A stretch of 7,862 bases of DNA from an uncultured Halomicronema sp. (GCA_937897665.1 CALCPB010000800.1:1-7862), one strand, 5' to 3'. Shown: positions 1-7,462, counted from the first letter of the stretch. Notes: generated by a model from the letters alone, not told the origin. Translations and numbers: made by a program.

Positions 1-1242
1 CCAGAAGAGAGCATCGCCCAGTTCGGTGCGAAGCATGTGGTAAACACAGGCCCCTTTTTCATAAATATGGCGATCGTAGAGTTCGATCGGTTCTCGATAG
101 ACGTGCGTGATCATGGGGCGGCGGTAGCGGCTTTTGTCTTCCGATAGATAGCTGCGCATCTCCCCTAGACGGTAGTAGGCAGCTTCTTCCGCGCCATATT
201 GGTCATGGTTCCACAACACTTCTGTATAGGTCGCCATGCCCTCTTTCACCCAAGCATGAGACCAGTGGTTGATGACTAAGAGATCGCCGAACCACTGGTG
301 AGCCAGCTCATGGGCAACCAGCATTTCTGAATTGGTGTTATCTAGGGCCGCTCGCTCATCAATTAGGCAGCGATCGGTCAACAGGGTGCAAGAGGTATTC
401 TCCATGCCGCCAAAGGTGAAGTCTTTGATGCATACCTGCGCATATTTAGGAAAGGCGTAGCGATAGCCAAAGCGATCGCTAAAAAACTGGAGCATCGCTG
501 GGGTTTTGCCCATGGTGCGTTGGGCATCGTCTCGGCGACCTTTTTGAGCGTAGTAAGTGACCGGAATGCCATCCCATTCGTCTCGAATTTCGTCAAAATC
601 TCCCACTGCCAGCGTCATCAGATAAGAGGGGTGGACTTCTTTTTGCACCCAATGGAAAATTTTCGAGTTGTCTTCCTCTTTCGTCTCCACCAATTCACCG
701 TTAGAAATGGCCTGATAAGGGTGCGGGACGCGGACGCGAATTTCGCTGGTGGCCAGCTGCCCCGGATAGTCAAAACAAGGGAACCAGTAGCGGGAATCTT
801 CGTCTTCGCCCTGAGTCCAGACTTGGGTGGGTTTGTCAGGCTCGTGGGCGGTTGGTGCCACAAAGTACAGGCCCCGTTGAGGATTATCGCTGCGGTAGGT
901 TATCGCGATTTCAATCGGTTGATTAATGCGGGTGGGCTGGCTGAGGGACACCTGCAACTGTTCGCCATCGTGATCAAACGTTTGGGCTAAGTTGCCGACC
1001 ATAACGGCCTCAATGTGCAGGTTCACTGCATCTAACACCAGTCGTTCAATGCCGTTGCGAATGGGGTTGAGGCGAATAGTGCAGGTGCCGGTATAGCGCT
1101 GCTGATCAATCTCCAGGTTCAAATCCAGAGCAATGTGCTCCACCTGTCCGGGGCGATCGGGGGTGTAATGAGGACGCGCTCCCGGTAGCTCAAAGGATTG
1201 GTGTTTCGGCGATTCGGTGTCAAAGCCAGTGATGTTCAGCAT
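1..1242 (-). CDS. M1 family zinc aminopeptidase, N-terminal 414 residues (3' end outside the window)
   Basis: This is a metallo-aminopeptidase of the M1 (aminopeptidase N) family, which removes single residues from the N-termini of peptides, probably in the cytoplasm because no signal peptide is visible. The reading frame is uninterrupted to the window edge. It shows the GGMEN exopeptidase motif at residues 278-282. The zinc motif HELAH is at 311-315, followed by QWFGDLL, and the third zinc ligand E334 lies in WVKEGMA at the expected spacing. A YEKGA segment places the transition-state tyrosine at Y394, 60 residues after E334 as in E. coli PepN. Family members are usually about 850 residues, so roughly half is missing. 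The ATG at 1242 is chosen because AGGA lies 7 bases upstream; a TTG two codons earlier is an alternative. The N-terminal FELPGARPHYTPDRPGQVEHI-like stretch resembles cyanobacterial members annotated as PepN. It reads the same way as the HAD gene but is 222 bases from it, so it probably has its own promoter. Confidence 0.95.
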   Translation of the reverse strand, partial: MLNITGFDTESPKHQSFELPGARPHYTPDRPGQVEHIALDLNLEIDQQRYTGTCTIRLNPIRNGIERLVLDAVNLHIEAVMVGNLAQTFDHDGEQLQVSLSQPTRINQPIEIAITYRSDNPQRGLYFVAPTAHEPDKPTQVWTQGEDEDSRYWFPCFDYPGQLATSEIRVRVPHPYQAISNGELVETKEEDNSKIFHWVQKEVHPSYLMTLAVGDFDEIRDEWDGIPVTYYAQKGRRDDAQRTMGKTPAMLQFFSDRFGYRYAFPKYAQVCIKDFTFGGMENTSCTLLTDRCLIDERAALDNTNSEMLVAHELAHQWFGDLLVINHWSHAWVKEGMATYTEVLWNHDQYGAEEAAYYRLGEMRSYLSEDKSRYRRPMITHVYREPIELYDRHIYEKGACVYHMLRTELGDALFW

Positions 1243-1307
1243 GTGCAAGTCCTGAGAGCAATTCAGCTGTGTGATAGAGTGAGCTGCCGTAGCGATGGCT
1301 AATCGGG

Positions 1308-1327
1308 CCTGATCCCTGCCTATCAGG
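1308..1327. repeat. 6-bp inverted repeat upstream of the aminopeptidase gene
   Basis: CCTGAT (1308-1313) and ATCAGG (1322-1327) form a perfect inverted repeat around an 8-base spacer. It lies about 65-85 bases upstream of the aminopeptidase start, in the 222-bp gap after the HAD gene. It could be an operator or a weak hairpin in the leader. There is no T-tract on either side, so it is not a standard terminator. I saw no convincing -35/-10 pair in this gap. Confidence 0.35.
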
Positions 1328-1464
1328 TTAGCGCTTACCGCTGTTGATTTAATGCGAAACTGTCGTCGATGTGAAAGTTGTTGGCTCTCACTATCATGAG
1401 TCGCCATGGTGTCGATCGTCCCGTTTTCCCGAGTTCTTCAACTGTCAGGCATCGGGTGGGCTGG

Positions 1465-2280
1465 TCAGGTTGTTTGAGCGGTGGTGAGCCAATCTGCGAT
1501 CGCCCCAATATGGTTGATTTCGCCATCAGGTGTGATGTTGGCTTGAGCGACCAAGTGAGGGCGATATTTGCCCGTCTTGACCAGAATGGCTTTCATGCCC
1601 ACGCCCTGTGCTCCTTTAATATCTGCTTCAATATCGTCGCCGATCATCACCACTGCGGCTGCAGGCAACCCGAGTTCATCAAGAACCCGATGATAAAAAG
1701 CGGGATTGGGTTTTCCCACAACGACAGCAGACTGGTCCGTGGCATATTCGAGACCAGCGACAAATGCGCCGATATCTAACTGCAGCCCGGCTTCCCACTG
1801 CCAGTATTTGCCTCGGTGCAGCGCCATCACCTGGGCCCCCTTCATCATCAATCGAAAGGCCCGATTCATCAGGCGGTAACTCCAGGCGTCACCAATATCA
1901 CCCACCACAATCACGTCGGCATCGGTATCCGACCAGGTGAATTCGCTAAAGTCTTGCTTGGCGTCTTCAGTGATCAGCGGATAGATTTTGGGGTTGCCCA
2001 ACTGACGGAGATGTAACACTGCGGCATAGGCGGCAGTCACAATGTCTGAGGGGTCGATCGCGAGTCCCATGGCCTGGAGGCTGGCACTCATCGATTGGGT
2101 CGATTGAGTGGTGTTGTTCGTCACGTAGCGATAGGGCAGCCCACTGTTGCGGAGGGCGGCAATTGCGGCCTGCGCGCCCGGCAAGGTGCGATTGGCGGCG
2201 TAGAACACGCCATTGAGATCGAGTAAGAATCCTTTCGTCTCGTGAAAAGTTTCCGGTAGCATGGGACTTCGGCCTCTCAT
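1465..2280 (-). CDS. HAD-superfamily IIA phosphatase, LHPP-like
   Basis: A HAD-superfamily hydrolase with a class IIA cap, closest in overall pattern to the LHPP type (phospholysine/phosphohistidine/pyrophosphate phosphatase). Motif I is DLNGV with nucleophile D21. Motif II is VTNN around T54, motif III is GKPNP with K190, and motif IV is GDDIEAD at 214-220 with D215/D216. The segment LEYATD...VVVGKP followed by GAQGVGM and VKTGKYR matches the LHPP group closely. In motif I the usual second aspartate is N23. Related LHPP-type proteins carry Ser there, so this is probably a family trait and not a defect. The length of 271 residues is normal. The listed ATG at 2280 has no clear ribosome site. 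ATG at 2262 (residue 7) has GAGG 10 bases upstream and is a credible alternative. The gene diverges from the PLP enzyme at 2418. The physiological substrate cannot be read from the sequence. Confidence 0.9.
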   Translation of the reverse strand: MRGRSPMLPETFHETKGFLLDLNGVFYAANRTLPGAQAAIAALRNSGLPYRYVTNNTTQSTQSMSASLQAMGLAIDPSDIVTAAYAAVLHLRQLGNPKIYPLITEDAKQDFSEFTWSDTDADVIVVGDIGDAWSYRLMNRAFRLMMKGAQVMALHRGKYWQWEAGLQLDIGAFVAGLEYATDQSAVVVGKPNPAFYHRVLDELGLPAAAVVMIGDDIEADIKGAQGVGMKAILVKTGKYRPHLVAQANITPDGEINHIGAIADWLTTAQTT

Positions 2281-2417
2281 GATGGTCTGGCTGCCGCGTT
2301 CTCTGAAGCGTAGCGAGATTACTCGTCAGAAAGTGGCTCAACATTGACCGTTCTGTCATCTTATCCATCCCAGTCAGAATCGGGTTGACGGTATGAGGTG
2401 GCGGTGGTTTTGGCGTT
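2281..2417. promoter_or_regulatory. Divergent intergenic region between the HAD and PLP-enzyme genes
   Basis: This 137-bp gap must hold the promoters for both diverging genes. I see no good consensus pair. TTGACC (2344-2349) and TTGACG (2385-2390) resemble -35 boxes but lack a well-placed -10. Between them CCGTTCTG (2348-2355) and CAGAATCGG (2375-2383) form an imperfect inverted repeat with one bulged base. Its role as a regulatory region is inferred from gene layout. Confidence 0.35.
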
Positions 2418-3263
2418 ATGGCAACGGGTGGCATGTCGTTGACCCCTCCATCAGCAAATGCGTATTGGTACACGGGTCAGCTCATGTCTGGAGACACACT
2501 GACCCTGCCCCGGCAAGATCCAGGCCTGTTGTATGGGGCAACGGTCTTTACCACGCTGCGAGTTAACGATCACCATCAAGACCAGCGATGGACTGCTAGG
2601 GTGGCTCACCAAGCGCGACTGACGCGATCGCTCCAGACCTTTCACTGGGTAGAGCCGAACTGGGCGCAGGTGCGTCAGGGGGCCGAGACCCTGGCGTCCC
2701 ATTTCCCCGTGCTGCGGGTGACGATATTTCCGGATGGACGAGAGTTGATTTTGGGGCGATCGCTGCCGCCAGATTTGGCGCTGAAACAAACTCAGGGGGT
2801 GACGGTGTGGGTTGCCGATGCCGAGGAGTACGGTCGCCCCCTTGCCGCTCACAAGACGGGCAACTATCTGGGCAGCTGGCTAGCGTTGCAGGCGGCTCAA
2901 CGAGCGGCGGCTCAAGAGGCGGTCTTCGTGGATGATCAGGATCATTGGCTAGAAACCAGTACCGGCAACCTCTGGGGCTGGGCTGCTGGTCAATGGTGGA
3001 CGCCGCCGCTGACGGCTGGAGTCTTGCCGGGCGTGATGCGATCGCGCCTCTTGCAGGGCCTACAGCAACAACAGCAAACCGTATTGACCGCAGCTTGGAC
3101 ACCTCAACGAGTGAGCCAGTTCTCATTCGTGGCCTATACCAACAGTGTGGTCGAGGTCGTGCCGATTCAGACTGTCCTGCAGGGGGCTTCGTCTGTGAAC
3201 TACAATCCAGATTATGGAAAAGTAAAGCAATTGAATCTAGCTTGGCAGTCGATTGTCAGCTGA
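2418..3263 (+). CDS. pabC: Class IV PLP-dependent enzyme, probable aminodeoxychorismate lyase
   Basis: A fold-type IV pyridoxal-phosphate enzyme of 281 residues. Aminodeoxychorismate lyase converts 4-amino-4-deoxychorismate to p-aminobenzoate and pyruvate in folate synthesis. The N-terminal part has DPGLLYGATVFTTLRV (about 34-49). The Schiff-base lysine is K146 in HKTGNY, and the cofactor-ring glutamate is E179 in ETSTGNLW, 33 residues later as in E. coli PabC. PPLTAGVLPGVMR at 196-208 is the phosphate-binding region typical of the class. A short glutamine run lies at 216-220. The frame is closed upstream by TGA at 2394-2396, so the start is ATG 2418 or ATG 2433 (residue 6); neither has a strong ribosome site. 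pabA/pabB are not nearby, and branched-chain or D-amino-acid aminotransferases share these motifs, so the class is sure but the exact substrate is not. Confidence 0.88.
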   Translation: MATGGMSLTPPSANAYWYTGQLMSGDTLTLPRQDPGLLYGATVFTTLRVNDHHQDQRWTARVAHQARLTRSLQTFHWVEPNWAQVRQGAETLASHFPVLRVTIFPDGRELILGRSLPPDLALKQTQGVTVWVADAEEYGRPLAAHKTGNYLGSWLALQAAQRAAAQEAVFVDDQDHWLETSTGNLWGWAAGQWWTPPLTAGVLPGVMRSRLLQGLQQQQQTVLTAAWTPQRVSQFSFVAYTNSVVEVVPIQTVLQGASSVNYNPDYGKVKQLNLAWQSIVS

Positions 3264-3319
3264 GTTTCTGAAGATGGGTTAACATTAATTAATACTTGTT
3301 TTTTCCGTAAGCTTTATCC

Positions 3320-3333
3320 GTTCTATAGAGAAC
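3320..3333. repeat. Interrupted palindrome GTTCT-ATAG-AGAAC in the ftsH leader
   Basis: Two perfect 5-bp arms surround a 4-bp spacer, about 80 bases upstream of the ftsH start. The palindrome covers the -10-like TATAGA, a position where a bound protein could block transcription. It does not match the cyanobacterial LexA consensus I know (AGTAC...GTACT), so no regulator can be named. Confidence 0.35.
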
Positions 3334-3397
3334 TGACGATTCAGACTTTGATAACTAAAAGTCGCTTGATAGAAACAGCAATCTTTCTGAAATGTTT

Positions 3398-3402
3398 GGA
3401 GG
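3398..3402 (+). promoter_or_regulatory. Strong ribosome-binding site (GGAGG) deciding the ftsH GTG start
   Basis: GGAGG ends 9 bases before GTG 3412, which fixes the unusual GTG as the ftsH start. An ATG at 3404 lies only one base after GGAGG and in another frame. It would encode three residues and stop in TGA overlapping the GTG, so it is unlikely to be the true start. Confidence 0.8.
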
Positions 3403-3411
3403 CATGGCTCC

Positions 3412-5253
3412 GTGAATAAGCGGTGGAGAAACGCAGGGCTATACGCACTACTCGTCGTAGTTGTCATCGCCCTGGCAACAGCAATTTTCGATAACTCAGG
3501 TCAAGAATCCCAGTCCTGGCGCTACACCCGTTTTCTCGACGCTGTCGAGAGTAACCGCATTGAGCGCGTTAGCATCAGCGCTGATCGCTCCCAGGCTCGA
3601 TTTACCGATCCTGAAAGCAGCAGTCAGGTAACTGTCAACCTGCCCAACGACCCGGACTTGATCAATACCCTGGAAACCAACAACGTTGATATCGTTGTCT
3701 TCCCTCAAACCGACGACAGCGCTTTAGTGCGGTTGTTTAGCACCTTACTGATTCCGGTATTGCTGCTGGTCGTTTTGTTCTTTGTCTTGCGGCGGGCTCA
3801 GAGTGGCCCTGGCAACCAAGCGATGAACTTTGGTAAGTCTAAGGCTCGAGTCCAGATGGAGCCTCAAACCCAGGTGACTTTTGGCGATGTGGCAGGGATT
3901 GAGCAGGCCAAGCTAGAGCTGACTGAGGTTGTTGACTTTCTGAAAAATGCTGATCGCTTCACGGCTGTGGGTGCCAAGATTCCTAAGGGCGTCTTGCTGG
4001 TAGGTCCTCCGGGAACGGGTAAAACGCTCTTAGCTCGCGCGGTTGCGGGTGAAGCAGGTGTCCCCTTCTTCAGTATCTCTGGTTCGGAATTTGTCGAAAT
4101 GTTTGTGGGTGTTGGCGCTTCTCGCGTTCGCGACCTGTTTGAGCAAGCGAAAACGAATGCTCCCTGCATTGTCTTTATAGATGAGATTGACGCAGTGGGT
4201 CGTCAGCGGGGTGCTGGCCTCGGCGGCGGCAACGACGAGCGTGAGCAAACGCTGAATCAGCTGCTAACTGAAATGGATGGTTTTGAGGGCAACACTGGCA
4301 TCATCATCATCGCGGCGACTAACCGACCTGATGTATTGGATTCAGCTCTACTGCGTCCTGGTCGTTTTGACCGTCAAGTGGTGGTTGATCGCCCTGACTT
4401 TGCGGGTCGCGCTGAGATTTTGCAGGTGCACGCTCGCGGCAAAACTTTTGCCAAAGACGTTGACCTCGACAAAATCGCCCGCCGGACGCCTGGCTTCACG
4501 GGTGCTGATCTGTCCAACCTGCTGAACGAAGCAGCCATTCTGGCAGCTCGCCGCAACCTCACTGAAATTTCGATGGATGAGGTCAATGACGCGATTGATC
4601 GTGTCCTTGCTGGCCCTGAGAAAAAAGATCGGGTGATGACCGACAAGCGTAAGGAACTGGTGGCTTACCACGAAGCGGGTCATGCTTTGGTCGGTGCCTT
4701 GATTCCTGAATATGACCCGGTGCAGAAAATTAGCATCATTCCCCGTGGTCGGGCCGGTGGTCTGACCTGGTTTACACCCAGTGAGGAGCGGCTCGAATCA
4801 GGCTTGCAGTCTCGCTCTTACATGCAAAATGAGATGGCAGTTGCCCTGGGCGGACGCATTGCTGAAGAATTGGTCTACGGCAACGAAGAGGTGACAACCG
4901 GTGCCTCTAGTGACCTGCAGCGGGTGGCGCAAGTGGCTCGTCAAATGGTGACGCGCTTCGGCATGAGCGAAAAGCTTGGTCCCGTGGCGTTAGGTCGCCA
5001 GCAGGGCAATATGTTCCTTGGCCGTGACATTACAGCGGAGCGCGATTTCTCTGAAGAAACTGCCGCCATCATTGATTCTGAGGTGCGTCAGCTGGTCGAT
5101 CAGGCCTACGATCGCGCCAAACAGGTCTTGGTAGAAAATCGCTCTGTCCTTGATCAGCTAGCGGCCATGCTGATCGATAAGGAAACCGTCGATGCTCAAG
5201 AACTCCAGGATCTCCTGGTAACTAACTCGGTGAAGATGCTGCCCTTGCTTTAA
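3412..5253 (+). CDS. ftsH: ATP-dependent zinc metalloprotease FtsH, cyanobacterial FtsH3 type
   Basis: A membrane-anchored AAA+ protease that unfolds and degrades damaged or regulatory membrane proteins. Membrane segments are at about 8-26 and 110-127 with an extracytoplasmic domain between them. The AAA domain has Walker A GPPGTGKT (198-205), pore motif FVG (231-233), Walker B IVFIDEID (253-260) and SRH arginines R315/R318. The protease domain has zinc motif HEAGH (420-424) and probable third ligand D501 in GASSDLQ. All catalytic elements are intact, and 613 residues is a normal length. The N-terminus [13 protein letters not shown] and the short C-terminus resemble Synechocystis FtsH3 (slr1604), not FtsH2. 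By family knowledge FtsH3 pairs with FtsH2 in thylakoids for photosystem II repair and with FtsH1 at the plasma membrane; the pairing here is inferred. The GTG start is supported by GGAGG. An intrinsic terminator follows, so the gene is probably transcribed alone. No HIP1 site was found in it. Confidence 0.98.
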   Translation: MNKRWRNAGLYALLVVVVIALATAIFDNSGQESQSWRYTRFLDAVESNRIERVSISADRSQARFTDPESSSQVTVNLPNDPDLINTLETNNVDIVVFPQTDDSALVRLFSTLLIPVLLLVVLFFVLRRAQSGPGNQAMNFGKSKARVQMEPQTQVTFGDVAGIEQAKLELTEVVDFLKNADRFTAVGAKIPKGVLLVGPPGTGKTLLARAVAGEAGVPFFSISGSEFVEMFVGVGASRVRDLFEQAKTNAPCIVFIDEIDAVGRQRGAGLGGGNDEREQTLNQLLTEMDGFEGNTGIIIIAATNRPDVLDSALLRPGRFDRQVVVDRPDFAGRAEILQVHARGKTFAKDVDLDKIARRTPGFTGADLSNLLNEAAILAARRNLTEISMDEVNDAIDRVLAGPEKKDRVMTDKRKELVAYHEAGHALVGALIPEYDPVQKISIIPRGRAGGLTWFTPSEERLESGLQSRSYMQNEMAVALGGRIAEELVYGNEEVTTGASSDLQRVAQVARQMVTRFGMSEKLGPVALGRQQGNMFLGRDITAERDFSEETAAIIDSEVRQLVDQAYDRAKQVLVENRSVLDQLAAMLIDKETVDAQELQDLLVTNSVKMLPLL

Positions 5254-5268
5254 GAGCAGCGGTACATA

Positions 5269-5287
5269 TTTCACTTTGACAGTGAAA
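5269..5287. repeat. Inverted repeat TTTCACT-N5-AGTGAAA after ftsH
   Basis: A perfect 7-bp inverted repeat with a 5-base spacer (TTGAC) begins 16 bases after the ftsH stop and 12 bases before the terminator stem. It could be a small RNA hairpin protecting the mRNA end, or a protein site. A similar element occurs at 5388-5405. Confidence 0.45.
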
Positions 5288-5298
5288 ATCATGTGATG

Positions 5299-5328
5299 AA
5301 TGAGGCTCCTCAGGGAGCCTCATTTTTT
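5299..5328 (+). terminator. Intrinsic terminator of ftsH
   Basis: TGAGGCTCC (5301-5309) pairs perfectly with GGAGCCTCA (5314-5322) around a TCAG loop, and six T residues follow at 5323-5328. Two A-T pairs can extend the base of the stem. It sits 45 bases after the ftsH stop codon and separates ftsH from gltX transcription. Confidence 0.92.
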
Positions 5329-5387
5329 GTTGAATGGCTTTGATACCGACTGTCTGCAGGCCAATTCAGCGCGATCGCCAGTCGGAT

Positions 5388-5405
5388 TTTCACTTTTTCG
5401 TGAAA
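5388..5405. repeat. Inverted repeat TTTCAC-N6-GTGAAA upstream of gltX
   Basis: Six-bp arms flank a TTTTTC spacer. The site lies about 30 bases upstream of the -10-like box of gltX, where an activator or repressor could act. It resembles the element at 5269-5287 in arms and in the T-rich start of the spacer. A role is inferred from position only. Confidence 0.4.
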
Positions 5406-5434
5406 TCCTCCCCATGAGGGTGAGACTAACCTCA

Positions 5435-5440
5435 TAGAAT
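5435..5440 (+). promoter_or_regulatory. Candidate -10 box of gltX (TAGAAT)
   Basis: TAGAAT matches the TATAAT consensus at five of six bases and lies 31 bases before the gltX ATG, implying a leader of about 25 bases. No recognisable -35 lies 16-18 bases upstream, as is common for activator-dependent promoters. An inverted repeat ATGAGG (5414-5419) / CCTCAT (5430-5435) overlaps its upstream edge. Confidence 0.4.
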
Positions 5441-5471
5441 GGTTAACTGTCGCTTGTAAGAAACCCACCCT

Positions 5472-6932
5472 ATGACTGTTCGCGTTCGCATTGCGCCGAG
5501 CCCTACCGGCAACCTGCATATTGGCACCGCCCGGACGGCAGTGTTTAACTGGCTATTTGCGCGCCATCACGGGGGCCAGTTCATCCTTCGGGTAGAAGAT
5601 ACTGATACCGAGCGATCGCGCCCTGAATTTACCGACAACATTACGGCAGGGCTAGAGTGGTTGGGGCTGACGTGGGATGAGGGGCCTTTCTTTCAGTCGC
5701 AGCGACTCGATCTGTATCGTCAGGCGATTCAGACCCTCCTAGATCAAGGCTTGGCCTATCGCGCTTACGACACGTCAGAAGAATTGGAGGCGATGCGCAC
5801 AGCTCAAAAGGCCAAAAAGCAAGCTCCCCGTTATGACAACCGACATCGTCACCTTACCGACGACCAGCAGCGCGCCTTCGAAGCCGAAGGACGTCAGGCC
5901 GTTATCCGCTTCAAGATCGCTGACGATCGCATCGTGCAGTGGCATGACTTAGTGCGAGGTGCCATGACCTGGCAAGGCAGCGATCTCGGGGGTGACATGG
6001 TCATTGCGCGGGCCTCCTCGGTGGACAGTATTGGCCAGCCCCTCTATAACCTGGCTGTAGTGGTAGATGATCAGGATATGAACATCACCCACGTGATTCG
6101 GGGGGAAGACCACATCGCCAATACGGCCAAGCAAATCTTGCTGTATGAAGCCTTGGGTGGCAAAGTGCCCGAGTTTGCTCACACGCCGCTCATTTTGAAT
6201 CCCTCGGGTCAAAAGCTCTCCAAACGCGATGGTGTGACCTCAATTTCTGATTTTCAACAGATGGGTTTTACGGCCCCGGCCTTAGCCAATTACATGACGC
6301 TCTTGGGGTGGTCACCGCCTGACAGTGAAGAACTGTTCACCCTTGAAGCGGCGGCGCCACAGTTTAGTTTTGATCGCGTCAATAAGGCGGGAGCCAAATT
6401 CGATTGGGATAAGCTCGATTGGCTTAACAGTCAATACTTGCATAACCGCCCTGCATCCGAGTTGGTGGAAATGCTTATCCCTTATTGGCAAGCAGCGGGT
6501 TATGCCTTTGATCTAGAGGTCGATCGCGACTGGTTAACGGCGCTAGCGGGATTGCTGGGGCCGAGTCTGACGAGCTTGTCGGATGCGGTTGAGCAGGGTC
6601 GCTTTTTCTTTGCGGAAGTCATGGACTACTCTGAAGCCGCAACCAAACAGCTGCATCAAGACGGGGTCGCTGAATTACTCACGGCCACGCTGGGTCAATT
6701 GCAGGCCGGTGCTTCCCTAGAGTCTTTAGAGACGGTGAAGGCGTTAGTGACCGATGTCGTGAAGGCCCAGGGCATCAAGAAGGGACTGATGATGAAGTCG
6801 ATGCGGGCAGCCCTGATGGGCGACATGCAAGGTCCGGATTTGACGGAGTCTTGGCTAATTTTGCATCAGCGGCAATTTGATATACCGCGACTCAAAAAAG
6901 CTGTAGAGCTGGCTCAAAGTAGCGGCAGCTGA
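5472..6932 (+). CDS. gltX: Glutamyl-tRNA synthetase (class I), probably non-discriminating
   Basis: Charges tRNA-Glu with glutamate. In cyanobacteria Glu-tRNA also feeds tetrapyrrole (heme and chlorophyll) synthesis through glutamyl-tRNA reductase. The Rossmann fold opens with [17 protein letters not shown], so the HIGH signature is HIGT at 16-19, a common GluRS variant. [11 protein letters not shown] follows at 39-49, [11 protein letters not shown] at 204-214, and the KMSKS equivalent KLSKR is at 248-252. The helical anticodon-binding domain fills the C-terminal third. Length of 486 residues is typical of bacterial GluRS. Around LLGPSLTSL (361-369) there is no arginine at the position of T. 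thermophilus Arg358, which reads the third anticodon base. The T. elongatus enzyme has Gly there and is non-discriminating, so this enzyme probably also makes Glu-tRNA-Gln for GatCAB. The ATG start aligns with the family N-terminus; its ribosome site is weak. The secreted-protein gene starts 41 bases after the stop. Confidence 0.98.
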   Translation: MTVRVRIAPSPTGNLHIGTARTAVFNWLFARHHGGQFILRVEDTDTERSRPEFTDNITAGLEWLGLTWDEGPFFQSQRLDLYRQAIQTLLDQGLAYRAYDTSEELEAMRTAQKAKKQAPRYDNRHRHLTDDQQRAFEAEGRQAVIRFKIADDRIVQWHDLVRGAMTWQGSDLGGDMVIARASSVDSIGQPLYNLAVVVDDQDMNITHVIRGEDHIANTAKQILLYEALGGKVPEFAHTPLILNPSGQKLSKRDGVTSISDFQQMGFTAPALANYMTLLGWSPPDSEELFTLEAAAPQFSFDRVNKAGAKFDWDKLDWLNSQYLHNRPASELVEMLIPYWQAAGYAFDLEVDRDWLTALAGLLGPSLTSLSDAVEQGRFFFAEVMDYSEAATKQLHQDGVAELLTATLGQLQAGASLESLETVKALVTDVVKAQGIKKGLMMKSMRAALMGDMQGPDLTESWLILHQRQFDIPRLKKAVELAQSSGS

Positions 6933-6934
6933 CC

Positions 6935-6962
6935 TACAATCCGGTTGGAAGGGTTAAGGGGG
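6935..6962 (+). promoter_or_regulatory. Candidate -10 box and ribosome site for the secreted-protein gene
   Basis: In the 41-base gap after gltX, TACAAT (6935-6940) resembles a -10 box at five of six positions but has no clear -35. The purine-rich AAGGGGG (6956-6962) ends 11 bases before ATG 6974 and is the likely ribosome site. No terminator separates this gene from gltX, so read-through transcription is equally possible. Confidence 0.3.
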
Positions 6963-6973
6963 CAAGTATTTCT

Positions 6974-7462
6974 ATGTATCGAGCACGGATTGCTGGTCGC
7001 CTAGTGATGGGACTCGTACTTGGCAGTTTGAGTCCGCTGGTAATCGATATTCTGCGAGAGTTACCTGTCTCAGCTCAGGCTGACGTCCTGACCCTGGCGT
7101 CTGGATTCACGCCTAACCCGACAGTTTTAGTGGGTACCGGCGGCGGCGATCGCCCAGCGGCTGAAGTGGTTAACACGCGAAACAGTCCTACGGGCCCTTG
7201 TTTGGGTTTTATCTCGACTCAGCCCCACGAAGAAGTCACGCTGGATAGCCGATTCTCGAATCTGGAAATACGGGTGGAGGCTGACCTCGATACGACCTTG
7301 ATTGTGGCAGGGCCAGATGGTGTTTGGTGCAACGATGACAGTGGTAGCCATAATCCAGCTATTGCGGGCGAGTGGCTGGCGGGCAGCTATCGCATCTGGG
7401 TGGGCAACTACCAAGCCGGAGAGGTGCCCCGCTACGAGTTATCGATTACGGATAATCTTTGA
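6974..7462 (+). CDS. Small secreted protein, prepeptidase C-terminal-like beta domain, function unknown
   Basis: A 162-residue protein whose function I cannot name. The N-terminus has basic residues (RAR at 3-5, R9), then a hydrophobic stretch at about 10-27. An AQA signal-peptidase site sits at 34-36, so export to the periplasm or outside is likely, with about 126 mature residues. The mature part has a Gly-rich linker (GTGGGD, 54-59), then alternating beta-like strands. The pattern DTTLIVAGPDGVWCNDD (about 106-122) followed by GEWLAGSYRIWVGNY (132-146) recalls the PPC (bacterial prepeptidase C-terminal) beta-sandwich fold and a recurrent type of cyanobacterial periplasmic protein; this is from memory of the pattern. 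C76 and C119 are the only cysteines and could form a disulfide. It lies between gltX and the VOC gene in the same direction, which says little about its role. Confidence 0.85.
   Translation: MYRARIAGRLVMGLVLGSLSPLVIDILRELPVSAQADVLTLASGFTPNPTVLVGTGGGDRPAAEVVNTRNSPTGPCLGFISTQPHEEVTLDSRFSNLEIRVEADLDTTLIVAGPDGVWCNDDSGSHNPAIAGEWLAGSYRIWVGNYQAGEVPRYELSITDNL

Larger units (their letters stand above)
3264..3411 (+). promoter_or_regulatory. AT-rich leader upstream of ftsH
   Basis: This 148-bp gap is clearly more AT-rich than the flanking genes. It contains the palindrome ATTAATTAAT (3284-3293) and a T-run at 3299-3304. A -10-like TATAGA lies at 3324-3329. No well-spaced -35 accompanies it: the nearest, TTGTTT at 3296-3301, gives a 22-base spacer. 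No strong hairpin precedes the T-run, so I do not call a terminator for the upstream gene. It is the likely site of the ftsH promoter. Confidence 0.4.

Noticed and set aside
520..990. A 156-codon plus-strand open frame
   Set aside because: It lies wholly opposite the M1 aminopeptidase coding frame, which has full family motifs; it is a shadow.
1967..2473. A 168-codon minus-strand open frame across the HAD start, the divergent gap and the PLP-enzyme start
   Set aside because: It overlaps the motif-bearing HAD gene in another frame, has low-complexity Arg/Pro/His-rich translation and no recognisable domain.
3063..3080. CAA/CAG run in the PLP-enzyme gene as a microsatellite
   Set aside because: It encodes only a short glutamine stretch, with mixed codons and few units; it is not evidence of phase variation.
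2596..3126. A 176-codon minus-strand open frame
   Set aside because: It is antisense to the PLP-enzyme gene and its Pro/Ser/Arg-rich translation is typical of a GC-rich shadow frame.
3299..3304. T-run after the PLP-enzyme gene as a terminator
   Set aside because: Only a 4-bp AT-rich pairing can form before it, too weak for an intrinsic terminator.
5517..5528. HIGT in place of HIGH in GluRS as a possible catalytic defect
   Set aside because: Variation at the last position of this signature is normal in bacterial GluRS, and the rest of the active site is intact.
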